DNA of 64,000 bases from Phanerochaete sordida (GCA_019973155.2 BPQB01000027.1:62001-126000); one strand, 5' to 3'. Positions 21,024 to 32,803 are shown, numbered from the stretch's first letter. Numbers and translations: made by a program. Notes: generated by a model not told the origin, from the sequence alone.

Positions 21024-22598
21024 CTAGTTGCCACCGCCGTCTCTATCGCCGCCTGCCTGCGCCGCTCCCCGGACGTCTACGACACCAAGTCGCGCGATAA
21101 CGCCGTCCTCGATTTGCATGCTATACATTGTAGGTATCCTAATCCGGAGGAGCTCTGCCTGCCTGACGTCGGCCCATAACTGCGTTCGTAGCTGATTCGA
21201 GTCGGTGCCCCGTCCGAGAGCGTCCATGAGTAGGATGTCGAGCCACGTAGACCGGAAGGGCGGCCTTAGCATCAGCCAGGTCACGCGGTCCGCTGGGCGC
21301 AGCGCGAAGGCCTCTCCGCTCTCAGGGCTGACGACGGTGTGTGGGACTGAGTGAAGTGCTTCTTGCAGCTCGACCTTGATGTCATGCACGTACATGTCCC
21401 AGACCAGCCTGCTTCTTGCGAAAATGCGTCGGTAATGCGTATCAGGGTGCTCGAGGATGTGGAGCAGCAGGGTCTCGAATACGGCGAGGTCTTCACAGGT
21501 GAAGTCGATGCGGGGGATAGGCTGGCTTTTGTGGTCGATTTTCTCTAACTCATAGCAGAGCTGAGGAAAGATGCTTTGAACGCCGTCTGTGCCGAACTCA
21601 TCGAGTCCAATGCGTATCACCTTCAGGTGGTCTCTTTTCATGATAGCACTGTGCCCCGTTATGGATTCTGCTGATGCGTGGGTGGCGATATAATAAGTAT
21701 CCTCACCTAGAGCCTAGGTCAGTAGACGCTAGTTGGATGGAGCCCATCACTACGCACTGTCCTGATACCAGCATATCTCTAGTAAATCCGTAATCTGGCG
21801 TGACTGACGACGGAATGATCGTGCAGTGTGAATATACATGACGATAAGGGCCAAGATTTCGCCGTTAGCAAGCCAGGCCCTAGTTCCGCGGAAGAGAATC
21901 TCCCGAAAAACTGAGAGCCAGACTTTGAGGCTATCAGCCTCATTAACTCCAGTCAAGCATCTGGATGATATTCCACGTGGGCGCTTCTGTCGTTGTAGCG
22001 CGTTGGCAGGTGTGAGGGTCATCGGCTGGGATAGTGAGACAAGGTCCTTATCGGAGATTGTGACGCCGTCCAGCGCGAGAGACAGCGGGGAGAGACAGCG
22101 GAGAAGTAGAAGAAAGCCTCGTAAAGAGGGTATATGTACGTTTACGAGGCGTAGCTCGCCCAACGCTTTGAGGTCGAAAAGTGGAGGTCGGGGAAGTGCA
22201 GCGAGGGGAAGTGGTATAGGCGGTGAATCCGAGCCAGCTGTAATGGCCAGCGCAATTCTGTGTGGAGAGACACCAAGGCCTTGAAGCTTAAGAATCGTTA
22301 TATGCCCCCACGAGGTGGACGACGAGTGTATGAGCTCGTTGATTCGCAGATCCTCGATGCATGGACCTATCGGGACATCGAGAGGGTCGGGAGCCTGGAG
22401 GAAGCTGATTAACGTGTCTAGATCGTCCACGGACCGTAGGGAAATATTGCGAAAGAGGGTAGGGCGTAAATTCCTTGCCCAGTACTTGCAGGTAGAGGCA
22501 CAGCTTGCGATAGGTTCATGCCAATCCTGCCTTCTGAGCTCGGACAAGATGTCCGCGAGGACCTCTTCTGGAACACGAGTCCCTACGCTTTCCGACAT
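21024..22598 (-). CDS. F-box domain protein, two exons
   Basis: A 507-residue F-box/LRR-type protein. Exons are 22598-21758 and 21706-21024, joined across a 51-nt GTGCGT...CTAG intron that bypasses a TAG. The F-box is at residues 8-50 (RVPEEVLADILSELRRQ, ASCASTCKYWARNLR, TLFRNISLRS). Leucine-rich segments follow (IEDLRINELIHSSSTSW, FDLKALGELRLVNVHIPSL, CLSPLSLALDGVTI). It is a likely SCF substrate receptor with unknown target. It is not closely similar to the F-box gene at 12923, so it is not part of that duplication. The last 15 residues are Gly/Asp-rich and may include read-through of an unrecognised final intron. Confidence 0.78.
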
Positions 22599-22938
22599 GA
22601 GCTAGGCGGATACGCTATTTACGCACCAAACACGGCTGCCAGACGCTGCTGGAGGGTCGAAAGGCGACGGGACGATGGCAAACCCAAACCTGTGCAGCCC
22701 AGATATCGACTTCCGCTGCAGCCGGACGCCTCGTGTATTTCCTTACATGGTCGTCCACATGCCTTGTTTGGTCTTGTGGACGCTTACGTAATACTTTCCC
22801 TCGTCCCCGTCTTCTGCGAGGCGTACGCCTGTCGTAAAGCCCAGTCTACTGAACTAGTCACTGTCGCGAAAAATACGACATGGAACGCAAAGGAAATGGT
22901 ACTATCAGTTCGAGCCAATATTCGGAGAGGATATAAAG
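22599..22938. other. Intergenic region between F-box and small helical genes
   Basis: 340 bp; no gene or repeat recognised. Confidence 0.35.
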
Positions 22939-23548
22939 CTAATCCGAAGACTCAGTGGACTTAGTGTCAAGATGTCCTAACTCCCGAGCCGCGGTGTGCT
23001 CAGCCTGCGTAGCAAAGTCATAATTTGGGTCAATTCACGAGTAAAAAGCACTTACAAGTAGTGTTGCGTAGAGCTCAGTCACCATGAGCCATAGATTTCC
23101 GCCTTCGTCGCCGTTCTCTTGGTCCCCGTGGGGTTCTGTGACTGAAGGTTCCCCTGACTCCCGAGTGTGGTCGTGCCACAGATTATACGATAGACTCTCT
23201 AGCAGCTTCTGGCACCTACAGTGAGATGAATAGAGTCAGAATCGCAGATGTTGCGAATAGAAGCATGATTACGCACCGTTCCAGTCGGCGGACGAGACGG
23301 TCAAGCTTCTCCGATGGGCAGACGCCAGGATGCGCACGACGCGCCGCCACGACCTTGTCCAGGATATCTGAGCAGGCGTCAAGCTTCTCGCATATGCGCT
23401 GGAGGGCGGCCTCAGACGGGACGGCACGTCGGACAAGCTTCGCGGCGAAGGAGGTCGCCTTGTGAAGTGCTACAGAGTCACCGCAGGGCCGGTCGAGTCT
23501 TCTGTTGGCCGCGCGCGCGAGCATAAGAAGCGACACTTCGAGAAGCAT
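22939..23548 (-). CDS. Small helical protein, relative of 19798-20483
   Basis: A 165-residue protein with exons 23548-23277, 23215-23056 and 23004-22939; both introns are GT-AG (61 and 51 nt). The N-terminal 90 residues are helical and basic (AANRRLDRPCGDSVALHK, LVRRAVPSEAALQRICEKL). The signature ARRAHPGVCPSEKL and RLVRRLER|C follow, with the intron at the same place and phase (2) as in the 20483 gene; the second intron is phase 0. The middle exon has an acidic linker (EPHGDQENGDEGGN), and the last exon ends in an acidic tail (LDTKSTESSD). No clear membrane span is visible, unlike its relatives. Function unknown. Confidence 0.6.
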
Positions 23549-24100
23549 TTGTGCAGTGACGAGGGGTACGAAAGGAGAGGAAGAGATTCAGCGCTGACAA
23601 TGTTGCAGCTTCAAGCATTCAGTACCCCCCGCCTTAAAGCTCGCCAACGCCGGCGAAGGAAGTACAAAGTTGCTACGCCTTCCCGAGCTCGCGTTTCACT
23701 TTCTCTAAGTGAGCACAGACTCATTGCAGCTGGTGGAAACCGCGTACCTCAAGGATGCGGGCGCGGCATGTCTCGTAGCCGCCATAGGAGGCGCTATCAT
23801 CTCGCCCACATCCTACCCGACAGCGCACGACAAGGTATGATATCTATGGCAATTAGGCGGAGAGCTGTGTACATATAAAGTACAAGGCGGTTGTAACAGA
23901 GCCGCATGGATCGGGGCTGTACAAGGCGCCCGCTGCCGAAGCGAACGAACATGACAGATTGCCCTCCTCTCGCCAGGAGCCTATCGGGGACTGCCTGGGG
24001 AGCGGTGAACAAACCACCTCTCAGATTCCGTCAACGTGAACCTGTAGCCATAAATAACAGCAGCTCGTACGGCGTTCGTAGTGCAAGCATATCTTCGACA
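23549..24100. other. Intergenic region
   Basis: 550 bp immediately downstream of the truncated K2 gene. I searched both strands for the missing kinase exons (HGD, DFG, CW-motif end) and found none. Confidence 0.5.
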
Positions 24101-25675
24101 TCACACCAGCGTCTTGCTTGAGTTACGCCCTTCTCCCGCATCCACACTTCGCGCACGTCCCCCCGCTTGCGGGCTCTCAGTCTTGCGTGCAAGCATCGCC
24201 ATGAGCCTCCTGGCCGCGGCCCTGTAGTTCGCATCTCCTGGCCTCCTCTCGGTCTCCTCGATTGCCTAGTCATCTCTTAGCATGACGGCCTACATCAAGC
24301 CCAACGAAGACACACACCTTCTGCAGCGCGAGCCCCATCAGCTTCGCCAACTCCCCTCTAAAACAGTCGAGATAGTCGATCCACGGCCCACTCGGCGCTG
24401 TATCCCCGGCGAAGTGCGTCGCGTACGCGCGCGCGAGGCCCGAGAGGAAGGCCTGGGGCTTCGCGTCCGCCGACGCGAGGGGTGCGGCGTCCGAAATGCC
24501 GCGCATGCGCCCGCCGAGCGCGAGCAGCGCGAAGAGGTGTGTGCGGAAGGCGTGCCCGCACGACGTCGAGCGCGCGTCAATGGCGGTGTAGCTCTGGTCT
24601 GTGGGCGGACGTCAAGAGCTGCCCGAGCGGTGGATCCGGGGCAGGCGCACCTTTATAGCGGTCAACGAAGCCAAATATGAGGGCGAGCGACTGTGTGATG
24701 ATGGGCAAGAACTCGGACGCGAGCAGGGACGCGGCGTGCTGGTTGTTCCGCGATGCTTCGGGCCAGTAGCGCGTCGCGAAGTGGTGTAGCTGGAGCTCGA
24801 TTTGCAGGGCAAGGTCCCATATTGGGCTGTGTGTGGGCGTGGGGATGGTATCTTGGCTTGCTGGGTAGTCGCGTTCGAGATACTGCAGTATTGCGAGGGC
24901 GTACGCGCTGGCAATTCCCTGCAAGCAAGCAACACGATGAGCGATGACTGAAAGCGAAAGGCACAGATTATGCGTACGACCACAGCATATCGCTCCCCAA
25001 CCGTTTTATCCAACGACTGCAGATCCTGCGATACAGTGACCAAGGACGACACGAGCGCAGATTTGCCCTGGATCTGACGGAATGAGGCTAGGTCGATGCC
25101 GCCACGCACCAAGGGCACGCATGGGCGTAGGTACAAGGTGAGCGCGCCGATGTCGCGTGCGTCGACTGGAGAGACGAGGTCCAGGTCGGTGGGCTGCTCT
25201 AGGGTCGGGGCGTGAGAAGGCCGCAACAAAGGATGTATGTGGAGCGTACCAGGGGAGAGCTCATGTATATGTATCTTCGCTTCGCCGACGAGCTCTTCTT
25301 TTTGTCCCGGTAGATGGCGGTAAACCTTGAGCTTGAGGGTGTAGGTGCCTGGTTCGGACGCGCTGCGAACGTGTCAGATTGGCGAAGGAGATGCCTCTCC
25401 GCTTGGACTCACATCTCTCGTTCTGGCGAGTGCCAGACTGGCTTCAATGTGCTCCCCGCAGTCGCTCCAAAGGATATCGGGGGTGGTGTAAGCATGTGAC
25501 CGCGCGGTTCGTTAGGGGTAATGGTAATCGAGTAGCGGCCTTCGTCATAGAGTCGTGCGTAGAGCTCTGCCGGCCGTGATAAGTCTTCCGCAGCACGTCT
25601 AGAGGTAGACTGCTACTCACGAGACACCGTCACCAGCAAAGTACCGCCGCCATTGTTGACTACCGTCCGAGTCAT
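24101..25675 (-). CDS. K2 family member without kinase domain (C2-like plus helical domain)
   Basis: 418 residues in seven exons: 25675-25621, 25566-25413, 25362-25250, 25198-24978, 24918-24651, 24598-24318 and 24265-24101. The first 811 coding nt match the paralogs 36307-39031 and 43900-46632 exactly in summed exon length. Residues 1-110 form a C2-like beta domain (LLVTVSQLYARLYDEGRYSI, YTLKLKVYR, VGEAKIHIHELS). Residues 130-370 are helical (SPIWDLALQIELQLHHF, FLPIITQSLALIFGFVD, WIDYLDCFRGELAKL). The protein ends with TGA at 24101 soon after YRAAARRLMAMLARKT, exactly where the paralogs continue into their kinase. It may act as an adaptor or decoy, or be a truncated relic with all upstream ex­ons intact. 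Confidence 0.7.
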
Positions 25676-26357
25676 TGTATGAAGGACAGGTCAGGATGAG
25701 GAGTGTAAGGACGGTCTCTGGGTTTCTTCAGCGTCAGCACCTGAGCATCCGACCACGGTATGGACTCGCTCACCAAGAACAAAGCATACAGATGCCGCCA
25801 AACGCGTCTGCTGCTGGTCACGCGTGCAGATTCTGGTGACTGACCCAGTGACCTGTCCAGGGTCCAGCGTGTGCCCGTGAGCGACGAATGAGCGACGAAT
25901 TCCGCGCTGCGAGCTCACCATCTCCGCCATTTCCCAGGCTTGTTGCCTCTCTTCCAGCGTAGATGCACGGAAGTGGATACAGTGGGCATAGAAAATGGAC
26001 CGGGTCTGTCGGACAAGGCGTGGACAAACTACAGAAGGCGTCCGAGAAAGCCCCGGTTCTCGTGGGTCGTGGCTGGGTGAGAACGATGCTATCATACCCA
26101 CTAAATAGATGCTGCTTTGCCGTTGAGGCGAAGACGGAACGTATTGAAGATACCAAGTTGTATTTGCTGGGTAGAGCGGGGCATGATGATAGGTAGTGGT
26201 GGTAACGAGAAACGAGAGAACAGGAAAGGCTTATATTCCGGCGTCAACTTTGGCTTTCACAGACGCACGCTACGACATTATTCCTGGAAATCATGAATTT
26301 ATATTGGATACTACGGACGAGGGTGCTGCACGCCACGTATCCAGCAGAATACCAAAT
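25676..26357. other. Intergenic region between K2a and K1a
   Basis: 680 bp between two genes on the same strand. It probably contains the K2a promoter. Frames here have no paralogs in the cluster. Confidence 0.35.
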
Positions 26358-27654
26358 TCAGCGCAGGGACAGCTTGCTGACGACTCCCCGCACGCAGAGC
26401 CCAACGAGCATGTTGAACAGACAAATCGGCCAGATGACCGTAGTCCAGATCACACGCTCCGGAAAGCCCATAAAGCCGGAGCTCAGGGGACGCAGTCGCT
26501 GGATCCACCATATTTGCCTGCGCATTGCACGCCATCGCTTGAGGGCATCCGCGGCCGTGGGCCGCGCCTTGGGGTCGACCTGAATCATTTCGCGGACGAG
26601 CGGCGTCAGGAACGCGGCCTCGCGATAGCGGTCGCGGAACTCTCGACGGAGGAGGTTTCCGACGCAGAATACATCCGCCTTATAGGGGTCGTACATTGCT
26701 TCGGTGAGCTCTGGTAGTGCGGCATCGGGGCTGAACTGCGTGTTCGTGATGTATGGCGTGCGCGGCTGGCAGACCGAGCGCGAGAAGTCGGTGAAGTAGT
26801 GCCGGACGCGCGAGGGTGCGGAGAGGCGGAGGTAGGGCAAGAAGTACCATGCGTGGTACTTGTAGTCTGGAGTGCGGTAACGATTGACTGGGTGGAATCC
26901 GTTGGGGTACAAAGGCGCTTCGTCAGCGAGGATCGTCGACAACGAGATGTTTCTGGATGCGGGGTTAGCTGGACGGTGCGTTAACGGGAATGGATAATCA
27001 CCTGTGCGCCACACCACGGGCGTGCATAAAGGCAAGTCCCTAGAGCATTTGTTAGAAACGACAGAAGTAGAGACAGATTGACCTACCTCCATGACGTCGT
27101 CCACAAACTCGATAATGTCGTTGACGCACCAGAGGTCGAACGTGTTAGTTAGGCGAAGAAAAGGAGTAACCAAATAGGACAGCTGTCTATCCTCTCTGTC
27201 CTTGAAGTGTTTGAGGATGGGCACACAGTGGTTGTTGGGATCGTTGAGAAGATCTCGGCGCGTGAGGTGCGTCAGAGTTACCAGCTCCTGGCTGCCACTG
27301 GCCACACGTTTGATCGCCACCAGACGTCCGTCTTCACAGATGGCATCAATATGACCTTCCTCGTACTGTGAACAACGTCAGCTGCTCGGGCTTATGCCTA
27401 GCAATAGTGAAACTGAGAGGCAATACCTTTGCGTCCTGCAGAGTTTGCCCGTCCTCGCACTGGTCTGGGTCTAGCTCGAGGTCCTGCGTCCACGAGGGCT
27501 TCCAGCCGGGCCGATAGCGTGGACGAAGCAGACATCCGTGAGCGGAGAGAAAGGGCTGCTTGCTGGCCCAAAACTGCTCTTCGTATGAGAGGCTCGTGTG
27601 CGCTCGACGCCCGTAGAAGCCTAGTGGTGTAGACGAGAAGTTGGGGGTGAACAT
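26358..27654 (-). CDS. K1 family pseudokinase (HRN, DFS) with C-terminal hydrophobic segment
   Basis: 379 residues in four exons: 27654-27427, 27365-27087, 27039-27002 and 26952-26358. It keeps the family N-terminal cap (RPRYRPGWKPSW), the beta-3 Lys (RLVAIKRV), DPNNHCVPIL and the 38-nt exon (GLAFMHARGVAHR). The catalytic Asp is Asn (HRNISLST), the following Asn is Thr, and DFG is DFS (YFTDFSRSV), so phosphotransfer is unlikely. The intron found before the last exon in all four relatives is absent here; frame continues through FRDRYREAAFL. The C-terminus (RVIWTTVIWPICLFNMLVGL) is a likely membrane span. It is divergent from K1b at 28764. Confidence 0.78.
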
Positions 27655-28763
27655 GATGAGAGATGTACTGCTTTAGAAGAGGACAGGCTTGCCTTAAGAC
27701 CTGCACGAGAGCGCTGTCTTTGTACCGGGATCTTCCTCCACTCCAGTGCAGTGGCAACCGCCTGCGAGACACAAACGTTCGGTCCTTATGTTTCGACCTG
27801 CCTGATAATTGCGTTCCTATGTCAAAACTAAACACCGCTTTCCCGCTGACCTGGAGACGAAGATCGAGTGGTGCCGATAGTCCTAGGTCATGGCTCGCAG
27901 GACGAGCCGAAAAGGAGGGCAAAGCAGACGATTGCCAGGCGCCTCCGCGGCCGCCAGGCCCCCGGACAGTGCCCACCTTTCACGTGGACCTCCAGACGCC
28001 TGGTGCCAAGTCCCGCCTGCAGCGTTCTTGCATCTCGTGCACGACGACCACTCATACATTCTACTCCAATGTCCAACCCCTTCGCGCGACGCAATTGCCA
28101 GACGGAAAGCTCAGAACTGTCGGAATGTAACTCCGTTTCCCCTGGCATTTCCGCTGGAATTACCCCGAGGCCGCAGGTTTGACTCAATCTACCGGAAGCC
28201 CTGAAGCGGGAACACGACGTTAGGCTGCCAGTAGCTGCACTCAGAGAGGTGAATACAGAACCATCACCTTAGAAACCATCTTCAATCGGGCGTACATTTG
28301 GGTCAAGACTCCGAGCCACTTGTAGATCTCCGTGGCAACTGTGCGAGATGTTCAAATGGCCTCAAGCCCTTGGAAGAGCACCTGTGTCGCCAGCAGTGGA
28401 TCTGAACCCTGGAACAATACAACGTCTACCTGTATAGATAAAAGCATAGGCAGTTCCATGCTCGATGAGTTCTTTCAGTTTTTTGTTGTTCCCCGCTCGT
28501 TTCAACGTCATGGTTACGCAGTCGACTTGCTTTATCCTACCTGTGGCGGCGTTTGCCCAACACAAAATAATCTTATTCTTAGACAGGGATTAAAGGAACG
28601 ACACAAGAACTAAGTCTGGCCTCGAACAACGCCACAACAAGGCTCAATATTGTGCGAGGTCACTATAGCGCCAACGATCGAGCAAGCCCGGGCGCGACTT
28701 GGGCGGGCTGGAGCAGGCCTTAAGGTGCGCGACCCTGCCAGAGAGTGGGCTATACCTCAAAAA
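27655..28763. promoter_or_regulatory. Divergent promoter region of K1a and K1b
   Basis: 1.1 kb between two head-to-head pseudokinase genes. It holds repeat R1 (27870-28200). The last 130 bp before K1b are clearly similar to the K1c upstream region (GTCACTATAGCGCC word). Confidence 0.45.
27870..28200 (+). repeat. Dispersed repeat R1, copy A
   Basis: Contains GCCAGGCCCCCGGACAG followed by CACGTGGACC. The same order is found at 62290-62420 (same strand) and, diverged, at 33590-33950 (opposite strand, alignable over about 250 bp). No coding capacity recognised. Confidence 0.5.
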
Positions 28764-30109
28764 ATGCCCATCCTACGCGACTACCCAGAGCTATGCGACT
28801 TAGAATCACGCGCGGTCGGCACGCAGCGCAGCGCAGAGGAGCTCGCCTGGGTTGAGAAGCAGCGCTTCCTTGCCGCGCACGGCTACATGCTCCGTCCACG
28901 ATATCGTCCAGACTGGACGCCGTCTTGGTTGGAAAACCTGTATCTCGGTCCAAAGCGGTGCGAGGACTATTCGAGTTTACAGGACGCAGATGTGAGTGTC
29001 ACCGAGCCTCCTTCTCGCGCTTTTGCTGACCGTGGCGGTAGTACGAGCCGGGATGCATTGACGCCACGCACATTGAGAGTGGTCGTTTGGTATCGGTCAA
29101 GCGCGTTCTCACAAGCTCACAGGAGCTGGCTATCCTGGAACACCTTTCGCAGACGTGCCTCCTGGTGGACCCCAACAACCACTGCGCTCGCATCTGGGAC
29201 TGCTTCCAGGACGAGGACCCACAGTGGACCTTTATCGTCATTCCATTCCTCTGTGCTACTACCTCATTGTCTGGGTTCGACATAGTTAACGACGTGATAC
29301 AAATTATGGATGACGCTCTTGAAATGAGTTTCATTCACAAACACTAGTAAATCAAGCTCAAGCTCACAACACCTCCAGGGCCTCGTATTTACACACGCTC
29401 AAGGCATAGCCCACCGGTCAGTTTCTGCATGCAATCCACCGCGCGCCTCCTGACGTCCGCCCCAGACGCATCTCCAGGCACACCCTCCGCACAGACGAAT
29501 CACCCATGCACCCCGGCGGCTTCCACCCCGTCGTCCACATGCAGACTCCTGACTTTAATGGCTGGGCGACGGTGCTCTCGCGCAGCACCGCGACCTCGCG
29601 TGTGCGGCACTACTACACCGGCTTTGGCGACGCCGTGCGCTGCGAGTCGGGCGCGCCGGAGCTCTTCAAGGCCGACGTCGCCGCGCTCGGGCTGCTCTTA
29701 GCGTCTTTCAGCAGGGTCCGTCGCCTCCTCTCGCTCCATGCGTTCCCGTACTGACATACAGTCTCAGTCGTACGAGCGCACGGAGTTCCTGGCCTCGCTC
29801 GTGCAGGACATGGTGCGAGGCCGGCCGACGGCCGCGGAGGCGCTCGAGCAGTGGCGCACGATCCGCGCGCGCATATCATGGGTTGGGCGGATGCGCCGGC
29901 TGACGATACCTGAGAATGGCAATTCCTGGCTAAAGACGGTTCTCTTGGATGTCTGCTGCATCCTTTCGTTGCTGTACATGTGTCTGCCAGCCCCGGTGCG
30001 GTGGGTGGGTGATGCGCTCTGCAAGCATTTCTTCCTCTGTGTCATTTACGTGACCATGGGCTCTGTGTCGGTGCTTATTATGGACTACATCTATAGGCTT
30101 GTAATCTAA
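28764..30109 (+). CDS. K1 family pseudokinase (HRR, GFG) with a non-GT splice donor
   Basis: 379 residues if spliced like its relatives: exons 28764-28991, 29042-29323, 29379-29416, 29466-29715 and 29768-30109. It has the N-terminal cap (RPRYRPDWTPSW), a beta-3 Lys (RLVSVKRV) and DPNNHCARIW. HRD is HRR and DFG is GFG (YYTGFGDAV), so it is a pseudokinase. The second intron starts ATGAGT, not GTGAGT, at 29324; if retained, a stop follows within ten codons. Thus the gene may be inactive or may use an AT-AG intron. The C-terminus has two hydrophobic segments (VLLDVCCILSLLYMCL and FFLCVIYVTMGSVSVLIM), a likely hairpin in the membrane. Closest relative is K1c. Confidence 0.7.
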
Positions 30110-30837
30110 TGTTGCTATTCTGAGATTTCGAGCACTCGGTGACACGGTTCTGAATCGCGCCAGCGGTCCGTGGAGGTTCCAAGTGTATGCGTCCAGTTAC
30201 AGCCAGCAAATTGTCGTGGGATATAGTCCATGATGAGATCTAGCTCATCTCATGATGTATATATCTGCGCTGCCCGAGGGCCGAGTCTCCTGCAGTGAAA
30301 GCAAGGTGGGAGCAAGAGTGCTGGCCGCCTCTGGGGGCTGCGGCCGTGCGAGGCGCTTACATAAGAAACCACAAGGCCAAACATGGCACGCCTCTTGCCA
30401 AGTATAGTAATTTCCCGAGCGCCGAAGGCCTGTCCTGCCGCAGCGACCTCCCGCTGCTCATCGACGCTGGCAGCCAGAAACCCGTACCTCGTATCTCGTC
30501 ATGTCAAAAAGCGCCATATCTACAATTTTATCCTCTTTCTTATCTCCGTACCGACGAGTCCAGGCCGACAGGGAACTGCAACATTGGCGTATCGGGAGGA
30601 GATGAGTCTCAGCGGTCGCCGCCGGTCGGTCGTATTTTGCAAGAGACGAGGCCTCTTCAATCGTCAGTGTCCTGGGAAGACTTGATCTTTGACTCGGATA
30701 GAAGTTCATGAGCGTGTACGAGGGGAGCGCCAGCACAGTAAACTTCCATCTTCCCGGCCACCTGGCGACACTACCCGACTAGGCTCTCCACCCCACGCAT
30801 TCGCTGCCAGAACCTAAAGCAGACGGCGCAGCCCATT
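30110..30837. other. Intergenic, with repeat R3 fragment at 30350-30480
   Basis: No gene. R3 (30350-30480, + strand) matches 56580-56700 on the - strand at roughly three quarters identity over 75 bp, around the word ACAAGGCCAAACAT. Confidence 0.45.
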
Positions 30838-31405
30838 ATGCAGCAAGCCCTGGTAGGCGCTGCTGTGCTCGCCGTGCTGGGACTCAAGGCTAGCTACCCG
30901 CTCGTGCGGGTGTACTGGCTCGAGAACCCCGAGAAGACCTTCGCCGAGATACGGGACATCCTTCAGGAAATCGAGGACGATCTTTCACGGTTGGAGAAGC
31001 AAGTCATTACGCGTATCTTGGAGCTCTCTGGAACGGCTGGAAAGGGGCTGGGGTACCGCGGGGTGAAGGAGCTGAAGCGAGAATGGCACGAGTACGTCGT
31101 TCAGTGCACCCACCGTGACATGATGTGGATATTGTGCATGCCCTAGCTGCAACCGTGTATATCTGCGTCTGAAGCATGAGATGAGGAAGAACTACCCCCA
31201 GCCATACCAGCTCGCGTTCTCGGGAAGACAGCTTATGGCGGACATCCGAAGCCTACGAGGCAGGGTCCACGACTTAGAGCAGGACTGGCTGGTACGACAC
31301 CTATCTTTCTACTCGATACATAAGCTCATACGCCATCACTTTCGACAGCGTACATCTAGCATAGTCCTGTATGATACCGATCCCGACGACTCTGACGTTG
31401 AGTAA
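30838..31405 (+). CDS. Small membrane-anchored helical protein (TM plus coiled coil)
   Basis: 155 residues, exons 30838-31103, 31147-31291 and 31349-31405. The second intron (57 nt) is frame-neutral, so a 174-residue form without splicing is possible. The N-terminus (QALVGAAVLAVLGLKASYPL) is a likely membrane anchor. A long charged helix follows (KTFAEIRDILQEIEDDLSRL, EKQVITRILEL) and then a second one (LMADIRSLRGRVHDLEQDWL). The tail is acidic (DTDPDDSDVE). Intron phases (2, then 0) equal those of 42401-43068 and 53347-54222, which share the anchor-plus-helix plan. It lies between K1b and K1c, convergent with K1c (48 bp apart). Function unknown. Confidence 0.62.
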
Positions 31406-31453
31406 TAGACTGCATGTCGCGCAGCGTTCCTGAGCTTTCGATATACCCACGAA

Positions 31454-32803
31454 TCAGCATTGACGTACTAGCCTGTATATACAGTTTATGACAAACATCA
31501 TACCGGAGCTTATACACAAGTACAAGATCCAGGGAATGACATGCTGGCAAAACGCGCCAAGCACCCACCGTACCGGCGCCGGCAAGCGCTCTAACAGCAT
31601 GAGCACCATGAAGAAGACGTCCAAGAGGACCACCCAAACCCACGACTCGTCGTCGCTGCGCACGGGCAAGCGGCGCATGCGCCCCACCCACGACGTCCGC
31701 GCGCGGGTCGCGCGCCACTGCGCGAGCGCCTCCGCCGCGGTGGGCCGCCCGCTCTTCATGTCCGCCACCAGCGGCGCGAGGAATTCCGTGCGGCTGTAAC
31801 GCTGGAATAGCCTGTCAGCGAGACGAGTCGTAACCCTGCGCGCGTGACGCACCTCAGTAAAATACGTGTCCAGGAGCCGCCCGAGCGCAGCGACGTCGGC
31901 CCTAAACGCCTCAGGCGGGCCTCCGGGCACGGCGTCGCCAAAGCCGGTGTAGTAATTCCGCACGCGCGTGCGCGCGGTGCTGCGCGAGTAGCTCGGCGCG
32001 TGGCGCGGCGTGAAGTCGGGCAGGCGCCAGCGCACGATGGGGTGGAAGCCGCCGGGGTACAGGGGCGACTCGTCCGTGCGGATGGTCGACGGCGAGACGC
32101 GTCTGTTGGGGGAGGTCAGGCGGGGCGTGGGAGGGTGTGCCGGGAGACGCACCGATGGGCGATTCCCTGCGCGTGGAGGAATGTGAGGCCCTGGTGGCAG
32201 GGTGAGCTTGAGCGCGGCGAGGCGTGTCCGGGACGGAACGTACCTCGAGCGCGTCGTCGATGAACTCCATGATATCATTCACCACAAAGAAGTCATGACG
32301 CGAGTCGGCCGTAGAAAGGAAGGGGATGACGACGAAGGTCCACTCAGGGACCTCATCCTCGAAGCGGTCCCAGATGCGGGCGCAGTGGTTGTTGGGGTCT
32401 GCCAGGAGGCAGGTCTGGGAGAGGTGCTCGAGCATCGCCAGCTCCTGCGAGCCTGTAGGCACCCGCTTGACTAACACCAGGCGTCCGCTCTCAACGTGAG
32501 TGGCGTCGACGCATCCCGGCTCGTACTGCCGCCACGGTCAGCGAACGTGCAAGAAGCAGTTTCGGAGGTACGTACGTCCGCGTCCTCTAGGCTCGAGTAG
32601 TCCTCGCACTTCTTGGGGGCGAGATACAGGTCGTCGAGCCACGAAGGCCTCCAGCCTGGACGGTAACGCGGCCGGAGCATGTAGCCGTGCTTCGCCAGGA
32701 AGCGTTGCTTCTCGACCCAGGCGAGCTCTTCAGCGCTGCGCTGCGTGCCGACTGGACGTGATTCGACGTCGCATAGGGCTGGGTAGTCGCGTAAGAGGGG
32801 CAT
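31454..32803 (-). CDS. K1 family pseudokinase (HRR, GFG) with C-terminal membrane hairpin
   Basis: 381 residues, exons 32803-32576, 32525-32244, 32190-32153, 32102-31853 and 31801-31454; all introns GT-AG. It is the closest relative of K1b: the starts MPLLRDYPALCDVESR and MPILRDYPELCDLESR match and the upstream 130 bp align. Beta-3 Lys is kept (RLVLVKRV). The catalytic motif is HRRVSPST and the DFG position is GFG (YYTGFGDAV). The C-terminus has two hydrophobic stretches (VVLLDVFFMVLMLLERL and VIPWILYLCISSGMMFVI). Because all splice sites are canonical, this is the expressed-looking partner of damaged K1b. A transposon-derived insert lies 125 bp upstream. Confidence 0.78.

Noticed and set aside
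20895..21179. Frame with LALALASALALAPV as a secreted protein
   Set aside because: The hydrophobic run is produced by the CTCGCC-type repeat, and the frame overlaps the 3' end of the F-box gene on the other strand.
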